Assembly (NCBI GenBank): GCA_003439945.1
Contig: QVRM01006121.1
Coordinates: forward strand, 1,046,239 to 1,110,238
Direction of reading: 5' to 3'
DNA length: 64,000 nt
Source: Dermanyssus gallinae
Taxonomy: Eukaryota > Arthropoda > Arachnida > Mesostigmata > Dermanyssidae
Numbering within the stretch: the stretch's first letter is position 1; every line of letters begins with the position of its first letter. A program made the position numbers and the translations under genes. Shown piece by piece: positions 1 to 13,639 of this stretch. The notes under the pieces are model-generated. The model was not told the origin of the DNA. It saw nothing but the letters and a program-made list of their open reading frames with translations, and made no database searches.

Positions 1-148
<148 letters not shown>

Positions 149-396
149 GAACTACAAACATGTTAGATACGCACTCACTGCCGATACCATTCACGGCGCG
201 GCGAAATCAAGTAGCAAGCAGGTCAGACGGGTCAGTATATATAGTTAGTATCTATAATAATAATAACCATTGGTCGAGATCGCAGCAAACCCAGCGAGAG
301 ACGCTGCTGTCAACCTGCCGATGCTGTGCAAGAACCAATCACCGAAATGGAATCGACGGCGTAAAGCACTTCTGAATAGCAGTGCTCGGATGTCTA

Positions 397-427
<31 letters not shown>

Positions 428-1078
428 CTGTTCGTGCTTGCTGGCTCAGTACAGGGCTGCTTCAGCTGCTTTCGGCGACGGTCGGCCCGTCATTATTGTT
501 CCCATATTTTATGAAGGGCGCACATTTATAACCGACCACAGGCCTCTAAAAACCTGAACCCTCCCAGAGGAACGGGCGTCCCTGTCTGTGCTTCTTTCAC
601 CCCCCCCCCCCCCCCGTACCCCTCCGTTCTTGGCTTTTAGTCAGCGATCTAGGTTAGCGAGCAATTTTACAACTTTTACGATGCTCTCTGACGCCGACAT
701 GTTGTAGGCGTAGTCAAAGTCTCAGCGGTAGCGAAACCAACCTATCGATCGCTGCTGTATGAAAGGCCCCAGGAAGTGGCTCGACGGCATGGTTCGCAAA
801 AAAACAACATAAAGAGAAAATCACGAATAAGACGCCGCAGAATATCTATCATAGCTAACCTGCTGTACAATAAGGACCTTTGTTTTTTTTTAAAGGCACT
901 TCGAACTAAAGTATAGACCTATGTAGATTGTAATATATTATGTATACATAATAATTAAAAGATAATAAATATCTATATAATATATATATAATTTATATCA
1001 TAATATAATATACATATTAATTTTATATATAACATTCATATATATCATATAAATCATGTATCTCTAAGAATACTAATC
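149..1078. other. Non-coding stretch with (TA)n and poly-C
   Basis: No recognisable protein or RNA gene. A perfect (TA)n lies at about 400-427 and a run of about 16 C at 600-615. From about 900 to 1070 the DNA is very AT-rich and irregular. Confidence 0.6.
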
Positions 1079-1232
1079 TTTCTCGCTTTCACCCATCTCT
1101 CTCTCTCTTATATCTTTATTTTTCTCCTCCTCCTCTTCTCTCTCTCCATCTCTCTTTCGTCCTCTCTCTCTCCTCTTCTCTCTCTCTCTTTCTATCTCCT
1201 CTTCTATCTATCTCTCTCTCTCTATTCTCTCC
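1079..1232. repeat. (CT)n polypyrimidine tract
   Basis: About 150 bp of almost pure pyrimidine on the plus strand, mostly CT and CTC units with TCT variants. The complementary purine strand gives an apparent Arg/Glu open frame, which is a composition artefact. Confidence 0.9.
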
Positions 1233-1422
1233 TTCCTCGGAGTCACGAAAAGGAATCTTTTTGGATCTCACCGTTTTAACTTTGCAGGAATCTACCATCA
1301 GCAAAGACACGGACAACTGACTCTTAACTTCACGTGACACCTTTTTACCACCATTTTTATTAAGGCGAGCACTGCCGAGTGTGCAAACGTATTGTAAATG
1401 ATTAATAAATCATCACAATATT

Positions 1423-1425
<3 letters not shown>

Positions 1426-1456
<31 letters not shown>
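1426..1456. repeat. (TA)n microsatellite
   Basis: Perfect alternating TA of about 30 bp. Confidence 0.9.
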
Positions 1457-1459
<3 letters not shown>

Positions 1460-2225
1460 GTTACATATAACTGCTTAAAGGCGGCAGAGGCATACCGGCC
1501 CTCCATGCGGTCTGGTGTCATCGTGCTGCGAATGATAGTATAACGTCCCACAAAGCTCCTCCGCCAATCCGCTTAATGCAGCACAGCGGTCAAAGCAAGC
1601 GGCGACGCAGCTAAACTCTAAGCCCTTGGCCCACGGTGGCCGGCGGTGCACGTAGATGGCAAACGAGCTAAGAGCCGAAAGTGAAGAAGCGGCATGAGAT
1701 GGTGGTCATCATCATCCACTTAGTGAAATTCTATCTCTGTAAAGCTTTCGCCGGTGACACGTGAGTCCTCTGAATACTTGGGGAAAAATCTTGGCACAAT
1801 TAAAACATTGGCGGTAGCGACGACGACGTGCGTCTAACTAAACGCCGTTGTGTCCAGTACACTGCATTCTTCTTCTTGTTGCCCTTAGTGTTTGCCCAAG
1901 TCTATTTAGAGTAATCGGTAATTTTAGCATCGTGTGATCCTATTCGACCTTGCGGGTATTTCGTGTGAAGCCTCTGCTTTCTCGACAGAGAAATAGCCGA
2001 TTTGTCAGGCTTTGGTTTTCGGTTAAGAAGACAGGAAAATTTTATTCTTTAGCGTCATCAAACGTAAACGAATACACTATTTTCGCATATTTGGCGCTTC
2101 CTTCCCGATTGCACCACGCCGATAGAATACACGTGACGGTGGTATGAAATGCAAATCAGCGAAAAAGAAAACTGCTATTTAATTGAGCCTGCAAAACATT
2201 TACTAATTTAAAAATAATTTTGTAA

Positions 2226-2228
<3 letters not shown>
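1457..2228. other. Unique non-coding sequence
   Basis: No frame with recognisable protein similarity and no internal repeat family seen. Confidence 0.5.

Positions 2229-2265
<37 letters not shown>
2229..2265. repeat. (TA)n microsatellite
   Basis: Alternating TA, running into a short ACAC/ATAC tail on the right. Confidence 0.9.
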
Positions 2266-2274
<9 letters not shown>

Positions 2275-4000
2275 ATATACACATTGCATTTATAGCCCAA
2301 TTGAACCGGATGTAGGCTAGACCTTGCAGTTGACTGCAAATGACTAATGAATGTTTGACGTATTCACTCTCTTCGGCGATGAAGTAGCCTGGGGCACGGC
2401 TAGAACGACCCAGCCCGCCAAGAATCTTAGGAGAAGGGCTTAAACTAGACCAAGCTAAACCGACCGACACGTGCTGCTCTGTAAGAGAGGCAACTAAACG
2501 AAGACGAGCGAGCATATGCGGCTAGAACATTTCCAAACTTTGCAAACAGGCACAATTTCAAAATTTTAACGCAGCCGTTTTGTAAAGGAAGGCATCGCCA
2601 CTGCCGTTTGGGAAAGTGGAAACCACTTCCAACAGCGCAAAGCAAAGCCCGTTTCCAGCTGGCAGCGGCGCGGGGCTATTCTGAAACGCTACGCGAACGC
2701 AGCATGAAAACAGCATGAAGGCGAGGGAGGGAGATAGAGGGAGAGAGAGAGGGGGGAGAAAGAAGGAAAGAACGACAGGCAAAGGAAAAATGGCTGGAAG
2801 CCATCTAAACAGGCAGCCGGATTTCGATTTTGTGCACCGCCTACGAGACGGGCCTAGATCTGCCTATAGTGGTGAACGGCGTTGAACAGTGAGCGCCAAC
2901 TGCAGTCAGATGCTGCTGCAGCTGCTATTGCTGCTTCTAGGATTCGCTCGGCGCTCTCCTCCCAACTGCCGTATGCGTGGGTTTACGTGGCGTAGGCTGA
3001 GCGTAACGCTGTTTTAGCGCCTCCGGGGCGGGCTGCTCTGTAGGCTGCATTTCACTGCGGCTGCGGCTGTGCCATGACGCCGTGCCGACAGAGGAGGATG
3101 CCGCCATATAGTCAAAGTCGTTCGGCCGGCTTCGGTCGTATCCGTTCGATTTCTTCGACGAGCCGCCGAACCAGCAGGCCAAGCAGACCCCGTTATGGAG
3201 CAATCGGAGTTTCTCGGATGACGACAGAGAGACAGACAGACAGACGGAGGACGCCTCTCCATCCATCGACGTGACGCGAGACCGCGCGCCGGCGCCAACG
3301 GAACGACTGGCAACGCGTGCGTGTCGCGAGGTCGCGTGCAAAGCGTGCCCGGCTCGCTGACCACGGTCGCCATTCGTTCATTCGTCCGCCCTTTTGTCCG
3401 TTCGTTCGTCCTTGTGCACAAAAAACCAATCGGCTTTACCGGTACTTACCCTTTTTGCTCACTTACTTTACGCGAGCTAGATAGCTAGGGCTTTGGCCCC
3501 ATTCACTCGCGGCGACAACTGAGCCAGCAGCAGCTTCCCAAGCTATCCCAAGGCAGGCTATCCGGATGCCCGGTGAGCGTCAGCCCTCATCCGTACAGCA
3601 GCGGGTCTGGACAAACCAAGGGTGCCGGGAATGGCCAAAGTGCCGAAGGGGTGGACGGATGGTTCCCCTGGACGACAGATGTCGTCATCGCCAGCGTCGA
3701 CAGCGACGTTTGTGTACACTTTGTGCAGCTGCAAATTGGTCTGCTTACGCTGTCCCCTTTTCTGTCCCGCTGCGAGGTAAGGTGGGCAAGAGAAGCTGAG
3801 TCGCTCGCTGAGAGACAGCCTTACTGCGTTCGTCGGCCCGCCAGAACAGCAAGGGTTGGCCAAGCCTGCAGTCGGCCGCGTCACGCTGTCTTCTGGAGAT
3901 CGGCCACCACCTCCACTGTTATTACACTACTAAAACAACTGCGAGTATTTCGACTACCCCTTCTTCTCTGAATACAGGCGACCTAAAAGCTACGTTGAGG
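2266..4000. other. GC-richer island, possible exon or promoter region
   Basis: From about 2.65 to 4.0 kb the base composition is clearly richer in G+C and CpG than the flanks. Short tetranucleotide runs occur (GACA at about 3223-3246, CGTT/CGTC at about 3373-3411). Overlapping frames exist on both strands, but none shows a domain, a hydrophobic pattern or a family motif. A 5' UTR or promoter of a host gene is possible but not shown. Confidence 0.3.
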
Positions 4001-5170
4001 CACTTGCATTTGTCGCACTCGCACTCTACTGTCCTTCTTTCCTGTTATTTTCCTATTTGTCGGTAAGGCGACCGCTTTGAACGACGAAGACGTCGAACTG
4101 AACGACCCTTCTTTATACGTCGTACGGAATTTCGTCAAACTTCGTCCTTCAGCGGCTGGGCAGTAGATGCGAGTATATTTCTACTACGACTATTACTGCT
4201 ACGACTACAGAACACGAGACACGGGAAGACTGCCTTGACCATGAACGACGAGCGGCTAACGCTCGGTTCTGAAACAAACTGAGGCATTGCTCAATGTGTA
4301 ACAGAGTCGAATCCTGCTCGGGTAGAGGCTTTTATTTTCATTGACTGTTAAGCGTTCCGCTGATTGCAACTTTGCCTTGCTCGTACATTCTTCTGATGAA
4401 GATTCCAGCGAGACAAATAGGTTCAGTATACAAAGACGCTAAAGTTGGCTAAAAAGTTAAAATAAAATAATGCCATGTACTAATAGCAGTCTTCTACCAA
4501 CTAACAGTCCGAACCAGTGGGGTTTTATGCCTAGAACCCTTCAACCCTCGCCCATCCCTGACAATCCTTAAAAAATTGTCTACACGAGCGTGCCGAGAAG
4601 AGTAACATATAGGGTGCACGTGCCTAAATGTTCCAGCCTGGTTAGAGAGGTTTTTTTGTACCATGAACTAATGGCAGCTTGGCTAAAGCAGAACAACGCT
4701 TTGCCGACGTTGCTCTCATATAAAGGCGTGCTAGAATTCTGGAGAACAAACTAATATATATACTCGCACAACAATGTGTGGTAGTGCAGATCTAATGTGC
4801 CATCTTGCGTCGTACTTCATGTGCAGGCTAACTATATTCAGCTTTCTGTTTCGTGCTCCCGGTCTAGGGCATCGGCATGGAAGCTCATATATTCATTCAA
4901 CCGCCTCATCTGGTTCAGAAAACATCATTATGAGTTTTGATCAGCAATTGTGCATTAAATGATTGAATGGAAATGAATGGAAATATGCTACCAACACATA
5001 CGACTATCTAGAAGAATGTGTTTTGCTTAAAATTGGCTTCAGTCATGATAATACCTATGCGTGGACGCTTAACTACGAATTGTTTCCACACCTGGACTCT
5101 ATACTGGTCTGTACAAAAGGCTTGTCCTTCCTAAAAGCAGTTATCGCTTTCTGGTTTAAGAGCCTTAACT
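4001..5170. other. Unique non-coding sequence
   Basis: Nothing recognised. Small frames of 60 to 70 codons show no family similarity I can identify. Confidence 0.5.
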
Positions 5171-5177
5171 AGCCAAT

Positions 5178-5460
5178 AATATGAGACTATTTACCAGGAT
5201 ACAAAACAGGTTCCTTAGGCTGAGACGCCCCCATAAGATCGCCACTGATATACTACCTAGTGTAGAGTGTAAACAGTGCAAAGTGTGTAAACAGCTAGCA
5301 ATTCGAAGATTGTCATTTTGTGGGTAGATTTTGCTGTTCAAACAGTAGGTCTTACTCTTTGAACAGCGAATCGAGCCGCGATATGATAGTTTTCTAGTTC
5401 CTAACCGTTTACCTCTTTTTAGATGCTTAAATCAGCAACTTTCGAAGTTAACTGTGCACC
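5178..5460 (+). pseudogene. Possible non-LTR RT C-terminal remnant
   Basis: One frame from about 5180 reads LFTRIQNRFLRLR followed by a basic and Cys-containing stretch, then stops. This resembles the segment after the polymerase domain of non-LTR reverse transcriptases, where an IERIQNRFLR-like helix is common. The frame is broken soon afterwards, and only loosely similar residues continue to about 5460. There is no catalytic region, so this is at best a short 5'-truncated relic, and chance similarity cannot be excluded. Confidence 0.35.
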
Positions 5461-5975
5461 AAAAACAGTAGCCACACGTTTGATCATATAAATGGAGTGC
5501 TTGCTCGGTGTATGGCTTAATAGCCGTACGCAGAGCTTGATTATATCCACTTATTTAAATGCAATGAATGTCCTCCGCACTAATGTCTCACGTGCGGATA
5601 AGTGCTGTGAGTGTTTTCACCCCGCAACCTTTTTGTATATTAGGCGACATTTGTTTTGATCGTACAAAATAGTAGCTGGTCCTAGATTCAAAACTACAAT
5701 CTTACTTATATGGCCTTTTGCTCGATTTGCTTTGGACTGCCGAGTGCCAACTATGCGAGGTCAGGATAATGAGATCAGCGGGTCGCCTGATGCATCTGTC
5801 GGTTTCAGCTCCACTTTGGCTGGCTGGAAATTTTTGAATAGCTCTCGGATAGATGTAGAGCATATGACGATATTTTGCAATAGATGATGAAACCGCATGT
5901 TCGTCTCGAAAACCAATATCACGACAAGGAGCGTGCATCTTGTTTCGGTCCTACGACGGACCAATCACGAACACA

Positions 5976-5977
<2 letters not shown>
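5341..5977. other. Unique non-coding sequence
   Basis: Nothing recognised. Confidence 0.4.
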
Positions 5978-6053
<76 letters not shown>

Positions 6054-6087
6054 TATATAAATATATATATATATAGAGAGAGAGAGA
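5978..6087. repeat. (TA)n array with (GA)n edge
   Basis: About 67 bp of perfect TA, then AAATA-interrupted TA, then six GA units. A compound microsatellite. Confidence 0.95.
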
Positions 6088-7600
6088 AATAGGTGGGCCA
6101 ATTCCAGTAAAAGGCCGACACACAGCCGAGAGTATCAAGTCGACCTTGAAAGTCATTGATTGTTTGGTAGCGACCTCATCTGTACTCACAGAATCACGCA
6201 GGTTACGCGCGGCGACGATTACGCACTCGCTATTCTATGTGCCGCCTCGTGCCGCATCGATCGGCTTGGCTAGCGGTCCTTCACTAGCAATTTTCGAAAG
6301 GCTTCGCTAATTGATACTCGATTTCAGTGCGGCTCGTACTCAGTCACTCGCTGACTCACCCAGTCAGTGTGGCTCGTCGCAATCCGCTGTCGGCATCGCG
6401 ATTGCGGCTTTGTCGGGTTTCGGCGCTGCGGCGTCCACAGAGAGACAGATAGAGAGAGAGAGCGAGAGGGAAATAGATAGAGAGAGACAGAGTGAGAGGC
6501 GCGGGCGCGGAATATCCTTTCGAGCCAATTGGAAAAAATTCAACCTGAAGCAATGGGTAAACGCTCCGAACGAGCGGCTCCGACTTCGTGTCAAGGAGAT
6601 GGTGGCGTTTGCCGAGAAATATTGAGTAGGTGCGATCAGCGGTCGGTCGGTCTGTCTGTCTGTCGTCGTGGAAGACGGAGAGCCACGGAAAAGCCGAGAG
6701 GAGCATGCGGGGGTTGTTCCCCATACATTCCCCCCCCTCCTTCCCCACTCTATACTAGCGAATAGAGGCAAACGACGAACGACTCACTCACATCCGGCTT
6801 TCTCACACATCGAACCACCGAGCAGCAGAGATGGACTATCGAAGTGAGGAAGCGGAGCGGGGCCGCCGGCTCTGGCACGTCGAAGACGAAGGCGACGACG
6901 GCGACGACGGCGAAATCGGGAACTACTTTGTTTTCCATCTTTGGGATCAAAAGCTCGTTTATGACGGCGGGTCGGGTCGGTCCCAACTGTCCCGAGAGCC
7001 GGAGCGTTCCCGCTGCTCGCCCGCCATCGTACGCGTTCTTGTCTTCGCCCGCTCGCTAGCCTGTTTTCCGTTTGTCTGGCGTCGAATGACCGAAGTGCGG
7101 ATCCCACGACTTCAACCCGCGGTATCGAGAGAGAGAGAGAGAGAGAGAGCACACGTGAAAGCGAACGCGCGCGAGAGAGAGGGAGAGAAGGCTGGCAGTA
7201 AAAATTGTTGTCAGGGATCAAAACGCTGCCAATAGGGCAACGTTGGAACGCTTGCAAAAGACGTCTACCGTACGTTCTATGTGCTGTCTACGGGCGTTTG
7301 GAGCTGCTACACCCTTTCAGAAAATGGAAAGCCATATACATCTATCCGGGAGTGGAACAATAGGATGGAAGGGAACAACGACAACAACGATAAGGAGACA
7401 TTCATCAAGTCGAGGAGCTTCCCTTGAGCAAAATACACACACTGAGCCTCAAACAGCTCGTCGAGTTTACGAGCAGGAGCTAGGGTTAAGTTAATTAAGT
7501 GTCGATTAAACAGGCTCCTGTCTAGTAAAATCCACATATACTCGTAGCAGTATTGGTATGCATTGTGAGTGTAAGTAGCACTAGTTTGTTTTTGCTTCAA
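6088..7600. other. GC-richer island with short tandem repeats
   Basis: CpG-containing sequence with GA tracts (about 6430-6490 and 7125-7150), GTCG/GTCT runs (about 6641-6667) and a GACGACGGC run (about 6885-6912). Several overlapping frames of 70 to 157 codons exist on both strands, mainly Arg/Ser/Glu-rich, without recognisable domains. It could contain UTR or exon sequence, but I cannot support a gene. Confidence 0.3.
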
Positions 7601-7639
7601 AAAACGATGACATTTTTATTGTAGAAAGGATTCACGTTA

Positions 7640-7900
7640 GCTATGTTAAGCAGGGTGCGGACTGTCTGGTGAGGCGAGACGAAGCGAGACCTAGTAGGCG
7701 AGTACATGAGAGTAAGACAGCATCACCTTGTCTGTGAATCGTGGCTGACTTACACATGGTATTTATATAAGTAGATAGTGCATTTACTTTTAAATGTTTG
7801 TTATCTGAGCACCTTGGAGTACGCAATTGTCTCCGCGTAAAGTGTAGCCACGGGTTCTCTAACCCAGAATCAGCCCAGGCCAACAATGTGCCCCGAACAT
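7640..7900 (+). mobile_element. Dispersed repeat: retroelement zinc-like tail, copy 1
   Basis: The segment at about 7780-7895 matches, base for base over long stretches, the reverse complement of 16430-16515, and more weakly that of 15742-15840. Shared landmarks are an ACCTTGGAGT-like block, AATTGTCTCCGCG and TTCTCTAACCCAGAATCAGCCCAG. In the frame common to the copies this reads as Cys...GFS-PE-AQ...NVP, the start of a Cys/His-containing tail. The most complete copy continues with EQTLHFLVEC, a pattern typical of the C-terminal tail of non-LTR retrotransposon ORF2 proteins. This copy has stops upstream and loses the frame after NVP, so it is a relic. The upstream boundary at 7640 is uncertain. 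Confidence 0.55.
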
Positions 7901-7906
7901 CTATGC

Positions 7907-7908
<2 letters not shown>

Positions 7909-7943
<35 letters not shown>
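7909..7943. repeat. (TA)n microsatellite
   Basis: Perfect TA repeat directly after the retroelement relic. Confidence 0.9.
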
Positions 7944-7946
<3 letters not shown>

Positions 7947-8817
7947 TATATTTATATGTTAGGAACAAGTCCAGATTAATCGCCGCGTCTGTACGTCAGT
8001 ACTACTAATACTACACACCACAGAGTCGGTCGGTTGGGTATTATAGCAGAAAAATCATAAGACAATTTATTTAGCTAGCTGATCGCATATACTTTCGTCT
8101 ATGTAGAATCCGACGAAGAACAATTACGTATGTGTTACTACTCGGCAAATGCACGCCACGGAGGATTCGTTTCTTCAGGTAAGCCGTTATTCAAGGGCTC
8201 CTTCCAGTGTCCGTAAATCCACAATGGGATTAACTTTACAACCTTAGTGGTATTCGTCCAGCGATATTTTTGTGTCGTCCCATATTTTACATTCACCGTC
8301 GCCTATCTTTTCATCATCTCTCTCGTTCTGTGTCGAATTTGCTTGGTTGATTGAGCAATGATGAGATTGCAGGACGCTGCAAACCAATCATATGCGTACT
8401 ATTCACTACACTTTATACTCTATAGTCCCTGGTGTGTGAGGTGCCATTTGTCGTCTATCTGCAGTTTCGTTGCAATTTTCAATGGACTCCCTTGCAGGTG
8501 GAGAGGCAGAGCCAAGGGGAGAACGAAGCTGAGAGGGGGCAAACATTTCGATTTTGCAAACGCGCGCCACGCAGTTCTATCTGCCTCCATAGGAACAACA
8601 CAAATATGCTGGTATCAGCTATAGTCCCTGTTTTTAAGTCCCCGCTGCTGTGATACGCATAGCGTAGTGCCCAGACGCATACATATGTCCACACGTACGT
8701 AGGTACAAAGTATGTATGTAGTGTTTATGCATGCATGCATTTGTATTTGAACTTTTTGCGTGTTCAACTGCGCTGCCCCGCGCTGTCATCGCAAAGCCTT
8801 CCAAAATGGTGGCTAGA

Positions 8818-8823
<6 letters not shown>
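7944..8823. other. Unique non-coding sequence
   Basis: Nothing recognised. A (TGCA)n-like stretch at about 8728-8742 is the only local pattern. Confidence 0.5.

Positions 8824-8866
<43 letters not shown>
8824..8866. repeat. (TA)n microsatellite
   Basis: Perfect TA repeat. Confidence 0.95.
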
Positions 8867-8869
<3 letters not shown>

Positions 8870-9159
8870 GTGCACGTGTATAAAAATTGCCACGAAAATT
8901 ATACGATCGAGATTACGCACTCATACGAGCATTCAGCCTCGCGAGCCAAATAGTGGGACCGATTGAGGGGGGTCAAACGTCTCCTCTCTCTATAACCACG
9001 TTGACCACGGCAGCGATAACGACGTAATGACAACAGCGACGTAACAACAACAACGACGTTGTGCGTTGTGACGAAATGCATGATTGAGCTGGTCGTCATT
9101 CTATCTGCTGCCACTCAGCCACGCAACCGATCTGGTGCGAATGTTAGGGAATTGTGGCG

Positions 9160-9430
9160 TTGGGAGTTTACGACGACTTGGCCATCGGATGGAGAGGGGT
9201 TTGAAAGGTGGCTGGGTTTTTGATGAGTTGGGGATTGGGGTATTGAAGTGTTGGGGATTGGAGAAGTGGGGGGACGAACGGGGGGTAGTGGGCGTTGAGG
9301 TGCTAGGAATTTTCGCGGATGGAGGGGGGTTGAGGGGCTTGAGGGTTGAGGAGTTGGGGGAGAAGGAGGGGCGTTAAGGACGAGGGAGGGGATTGTGGAG
9401 ATCGGTTGGAAATTCAGGCATTGGGGCATT
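9160..9430. repeat. G-rich cryptic repeat, quadruplex-prone
   Basis: The plus strand has more than a dozen runs of three to six G, spaced by TTGA, ATT or GAAGT-type linkers, with loosely repeated GGGGATTG and GGGTTGAGG units. Many windows satisfy four G-tracts with short loops. Frames on either strand here are Gly/Leu- or Pro/Ser-rich and are probably composition artefacts. Confidence 0.7.
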
Positions 9431-9901
9431 TGAGGGGTTAGTGCGCCTATTCAAATTCAGTTGCAGGCGCATAGCAGAGACCGAATCTGTTCAAACAAGG
9501 ATCGGCCTGGCTGGGTGGCGCTGGCCGGCGACGCCTATAGATGCCGTTATCGTCAACGCCATCAACTGCCCTGCACGTATATACACACACACACACCCGA
9601 GTGCTGACGGTGGCTAGACGGCGTCCTCTACAACTTCGGTCCGCGCACACATCCCCTTCAATTTGCAGCCGCCAAGGCGATAGTCTCGTATGCACAGAGT
9701 GTGATATCAATACAACACGAACCATTCATCGTGTTGTTGCAGTCATGACCAGCATCAACAACACCATTATCAATAAATATTGGCATCGTCGTTTTACCAG
9801 CCTTGCTGGGGTGGGGGGGAGTACGATCGAAATTTGCCAGCATGCCGTGGGCAATTTTGGCACCAAGCTTACTACTGGCCAGGTCGCACTATGCAAGTAA
9901 C
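9431..9901. other. Unique non-coding sequence
   Basis: Nothing recognised except an (AC)n run near 9580-9597. Confidence 0.4.
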
Positions 9902-9902
9902 C

Positions 9903-9954
<52 letters not shown>
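9902..9954. repeat. (TA)n microsatellite
   Basis: TA repeat with one TT interruption. Confidence 0.95.
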
Positions 9955-9957
<3 letters not shown>

Positions 9958-10700
9958 AGTGCACCTATCTACATACAGGCCAGAGATTAGTGGTATGGCT
10001 CCAACAGCATCAGAAGCTCCGGCGGCATAGTCTGGCGCGTGGTCGTCGTACAACTCTCGACGCGCTCAAGTGTTAAAACAGGGAGCACGCTATCACAGGT
10101 AGAGCAAACGCACCATGAGAGGACGGATCACGGCTAGAGTGGAACGCGCGAACCTATGTGCGTCATTGTGTCTTGTGCGTACACCCAAGTGTGCGTCCGT
10201 GTGTGTGTGTGTGTGTGTGAAACGAACAGACATAGAGAGAATAAGAGATATTTCATTAATGTGACGGTGGACATACGGAGACACGATATTATTATTTATT
10301 TATTAACACCCGGGCTGGGTAAGCGTGTTTATGTTACATCACAGTGTTTCGACACAACAATCGATCTAGCGTTTTGCCAGTTCTGCTATGGGCCGAACCG
10401 CCGGACAAACCGCGGCGTGGTATTTTATCACATTTACTCCAGCACTGTTTGCATCAATGTTTGTCTTGTGGTTCATGGAAGCCCTTCACAGCGAACGATA
10501 AAGAGAGAGAGAGAGAGAGAGCGCTAGTGAGAAAGGAAAATTCCCGTATGGAGTAAAAAGTGCAACGAGATGAAGTTATGATGACGAAGAGGAAGATGAG
10601 CACGACAAACGAGACAAAGAGGAAGAAGAATAGATACATACATAAATACATAAATAGATAGAGAAGGATATATTTATAAATATATATATTATTATTAATA
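9955..10700. other. Non-coding sequence with (GT)n and (GA)n
   Basis: (GT)n at about 10197-10218 and (GA)n at about 10503-10522. A purine-rich segment follows to 10680. No gene recognised. Confidence 0.5.
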
Positions 10701-10732
10701 CGCGTTATTCGAGGAAATGTTTAGTCTGTTAA

Positions 10733-11205
10733 CATCAAATTTCCATGGAGTTGGCGGGTTACTCTCCAAGGGAACATATGGTTAAGTGTCTGCTTTGCTG
10801 CTACAAACTTTGGAAGAATGTTCTTCTCACGACGCGTCGTCGTATGAATGATATTGAACATCTTTAACATCAGATCAGTATGATTTTTCTCAATATTTGC
10901 GAGGGTATCACAGTCAATCTTCCGCAGCCTTTCTAATATGTTGGGAATTGGACGTCATCGCTTGGAATTCCACACTTGTATGCAATCTTTCGTCGGTATT
11001 TGCTACATAACTTGTCTAGGAGTCGCTGATCTTTTTTCAGACATGGATTCCAGACTGGGCCTGCATGTGTTATGATCGGCAGTACGTACACCTTAAATAG
11101 TTTTGAGTATATATGTGGATCTCTAAGTATGAATGAGCGTGTAATCCAGTTCGCTCTCTGTGTTGCTCTTAAAACCATGTCTGTTATGTGTTCGCTCTCT
11201 CTCTC
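10733..11205 (-). mobile_element. 5'-truncated non-LTR retrotransposon, RT C-terminus
   Basis: Read on the minus strand, one frame from about 11205 to 10950 contains YVLPIITHAGPVWNP, the conserved segment after the polymerase domain of jockey/I-type non-LTR reverse transcriptases (YVRPILEYASPVWNP-like). A one-base shift near 10950 moves the reading to a second frame. That frame stays open to a TAA at about 10733 and carries NHMFPWRVTRQL close to its end. The same ending (N-x-M-x-x-WR, then 10-15 residues and stop) is seen in the copies at 50.5 and 51.5 kb, so they are one family. The polymerase and endonuclease domains are absent, as expected for 5' truncation. The 5' junction is a purine tract beside a (TA)n array. 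Confidence 0.75.
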
Positions 11206-11208
11206 CCT

Positions 11209-11233
11209 ATATATATATATATATATATATATA
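11209..11233. repeat. (TA)n microsatellite
   Basis: Perfect TA repeat flanked by CTCTCTCTCCC on the left and GGGAGAG on the right, so the whole is nearly self-complementary. Confidence 0.9.
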
Positions 11234-12948
<1,715 letters not shown>

Positions 12949-13135
12949 GTCCAGGCTCGGTGGCGTGGTGCCTTCTTCTGCGCCTCACGACTGGAGGAGA
13001 CACTAAATAGGTGCGCGGGTTCGAGCCCCACCGTTGCACATTTGTATTTATGGGGGGTAGTCCGTCTACGAAGCAATGCGAAAAGCAATCCCGTGGACGT
13101 TAAATCTTGGCTGTAGGTTACCCAAAAACTTTACG
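12949..13135 (+). mobile_element. tRNA-like SINE family A, copy 1
   Basis: The unit begins with a CTCGGTGGCGTGGTG head, compatible with a pol III A-box region. About 50 bases later comes GCGGGTTCGAGCCCC, a B-box/T-arm-like block. The body that follows (CACCGTTGCACATTTGTATT and on to an ACTTTACGT end) is shared at high identity with the reverse complement of 36640-36842. Two independent locations on opposite strands, a tRNA-like head and about 190 bp length together indicate a SINE. No poly-A tail or clear target duplication was seen. Confidence 0.8.
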
Positions 13136-13625
13136 TAGATATAAGGGACATAGCTGGCTACGGAAGCTAGCCCACGGTAGTAACAACAAGTGGTAACATA
13201 CCGATTAAATAACAGATAATTTGTCATACAAATACCGAGTGCTCTTAAGGTATTTTTGATTACTTTTCCAGTCTATCTGTGCCTACTATTTATGTACGTG
13301 GGTTTAAAATCCTTGTATACTGGTATCAAACAGAATCAAAGCCTAAACGTTGCTGCAGTGTTGTCGTTGCTTTCGTCGATAATCTGTCACTTTTCTCGGG
13401 TTTCCTTACATGCTTTGGCGGGGACCCGGCGACGCGTACCCACAGGCTAGTCGTTCTGCGGCCGTGCAGATGTGATCCGAATCAAGCGAGTTTTGCACAC
13501 AGCGTGAACGCTGTGGTAAATATCCAAATGTAATACCTGTTTTACCAAATGTTGTTTACGTACATGGGGAGGCCAACTATCCTATGAGCTGTGAGGCGAT
13601 TTGAAAGCTTTGCCGAAGAGCATTG
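13136..13625. other. Unique non-coding sequence
   Basis: Nothing recognised. Confidence 0.4.
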
Positions 13626-13639
13626 ATTTTTTAACATTA

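Noticed and set aside
1116..1340. Minus-strand Arg/Glu-rich frame
   Set aside because: It is the translation of a (CT)n tract; low complexity explains it fully.
6831..7235. 134-codon plus-strand frame beginning MDYRSEEAERG
   Set aside because: Acidic and Arg/Glu tracts come from GAC and GA repeats; no domain, and competing frames of similar length exist on both strands.
9115..9429. Proline-rich minus-strand protein
   Set aside because: Mirror of the G-rich tract; periodic composition without any motif.
13010..13045. tRNA gene at the GGGTTCGAGCCCC block
   Set aside because: No full cloverleaf with acceptor stem; the block belongs to a repeated SINE unit.
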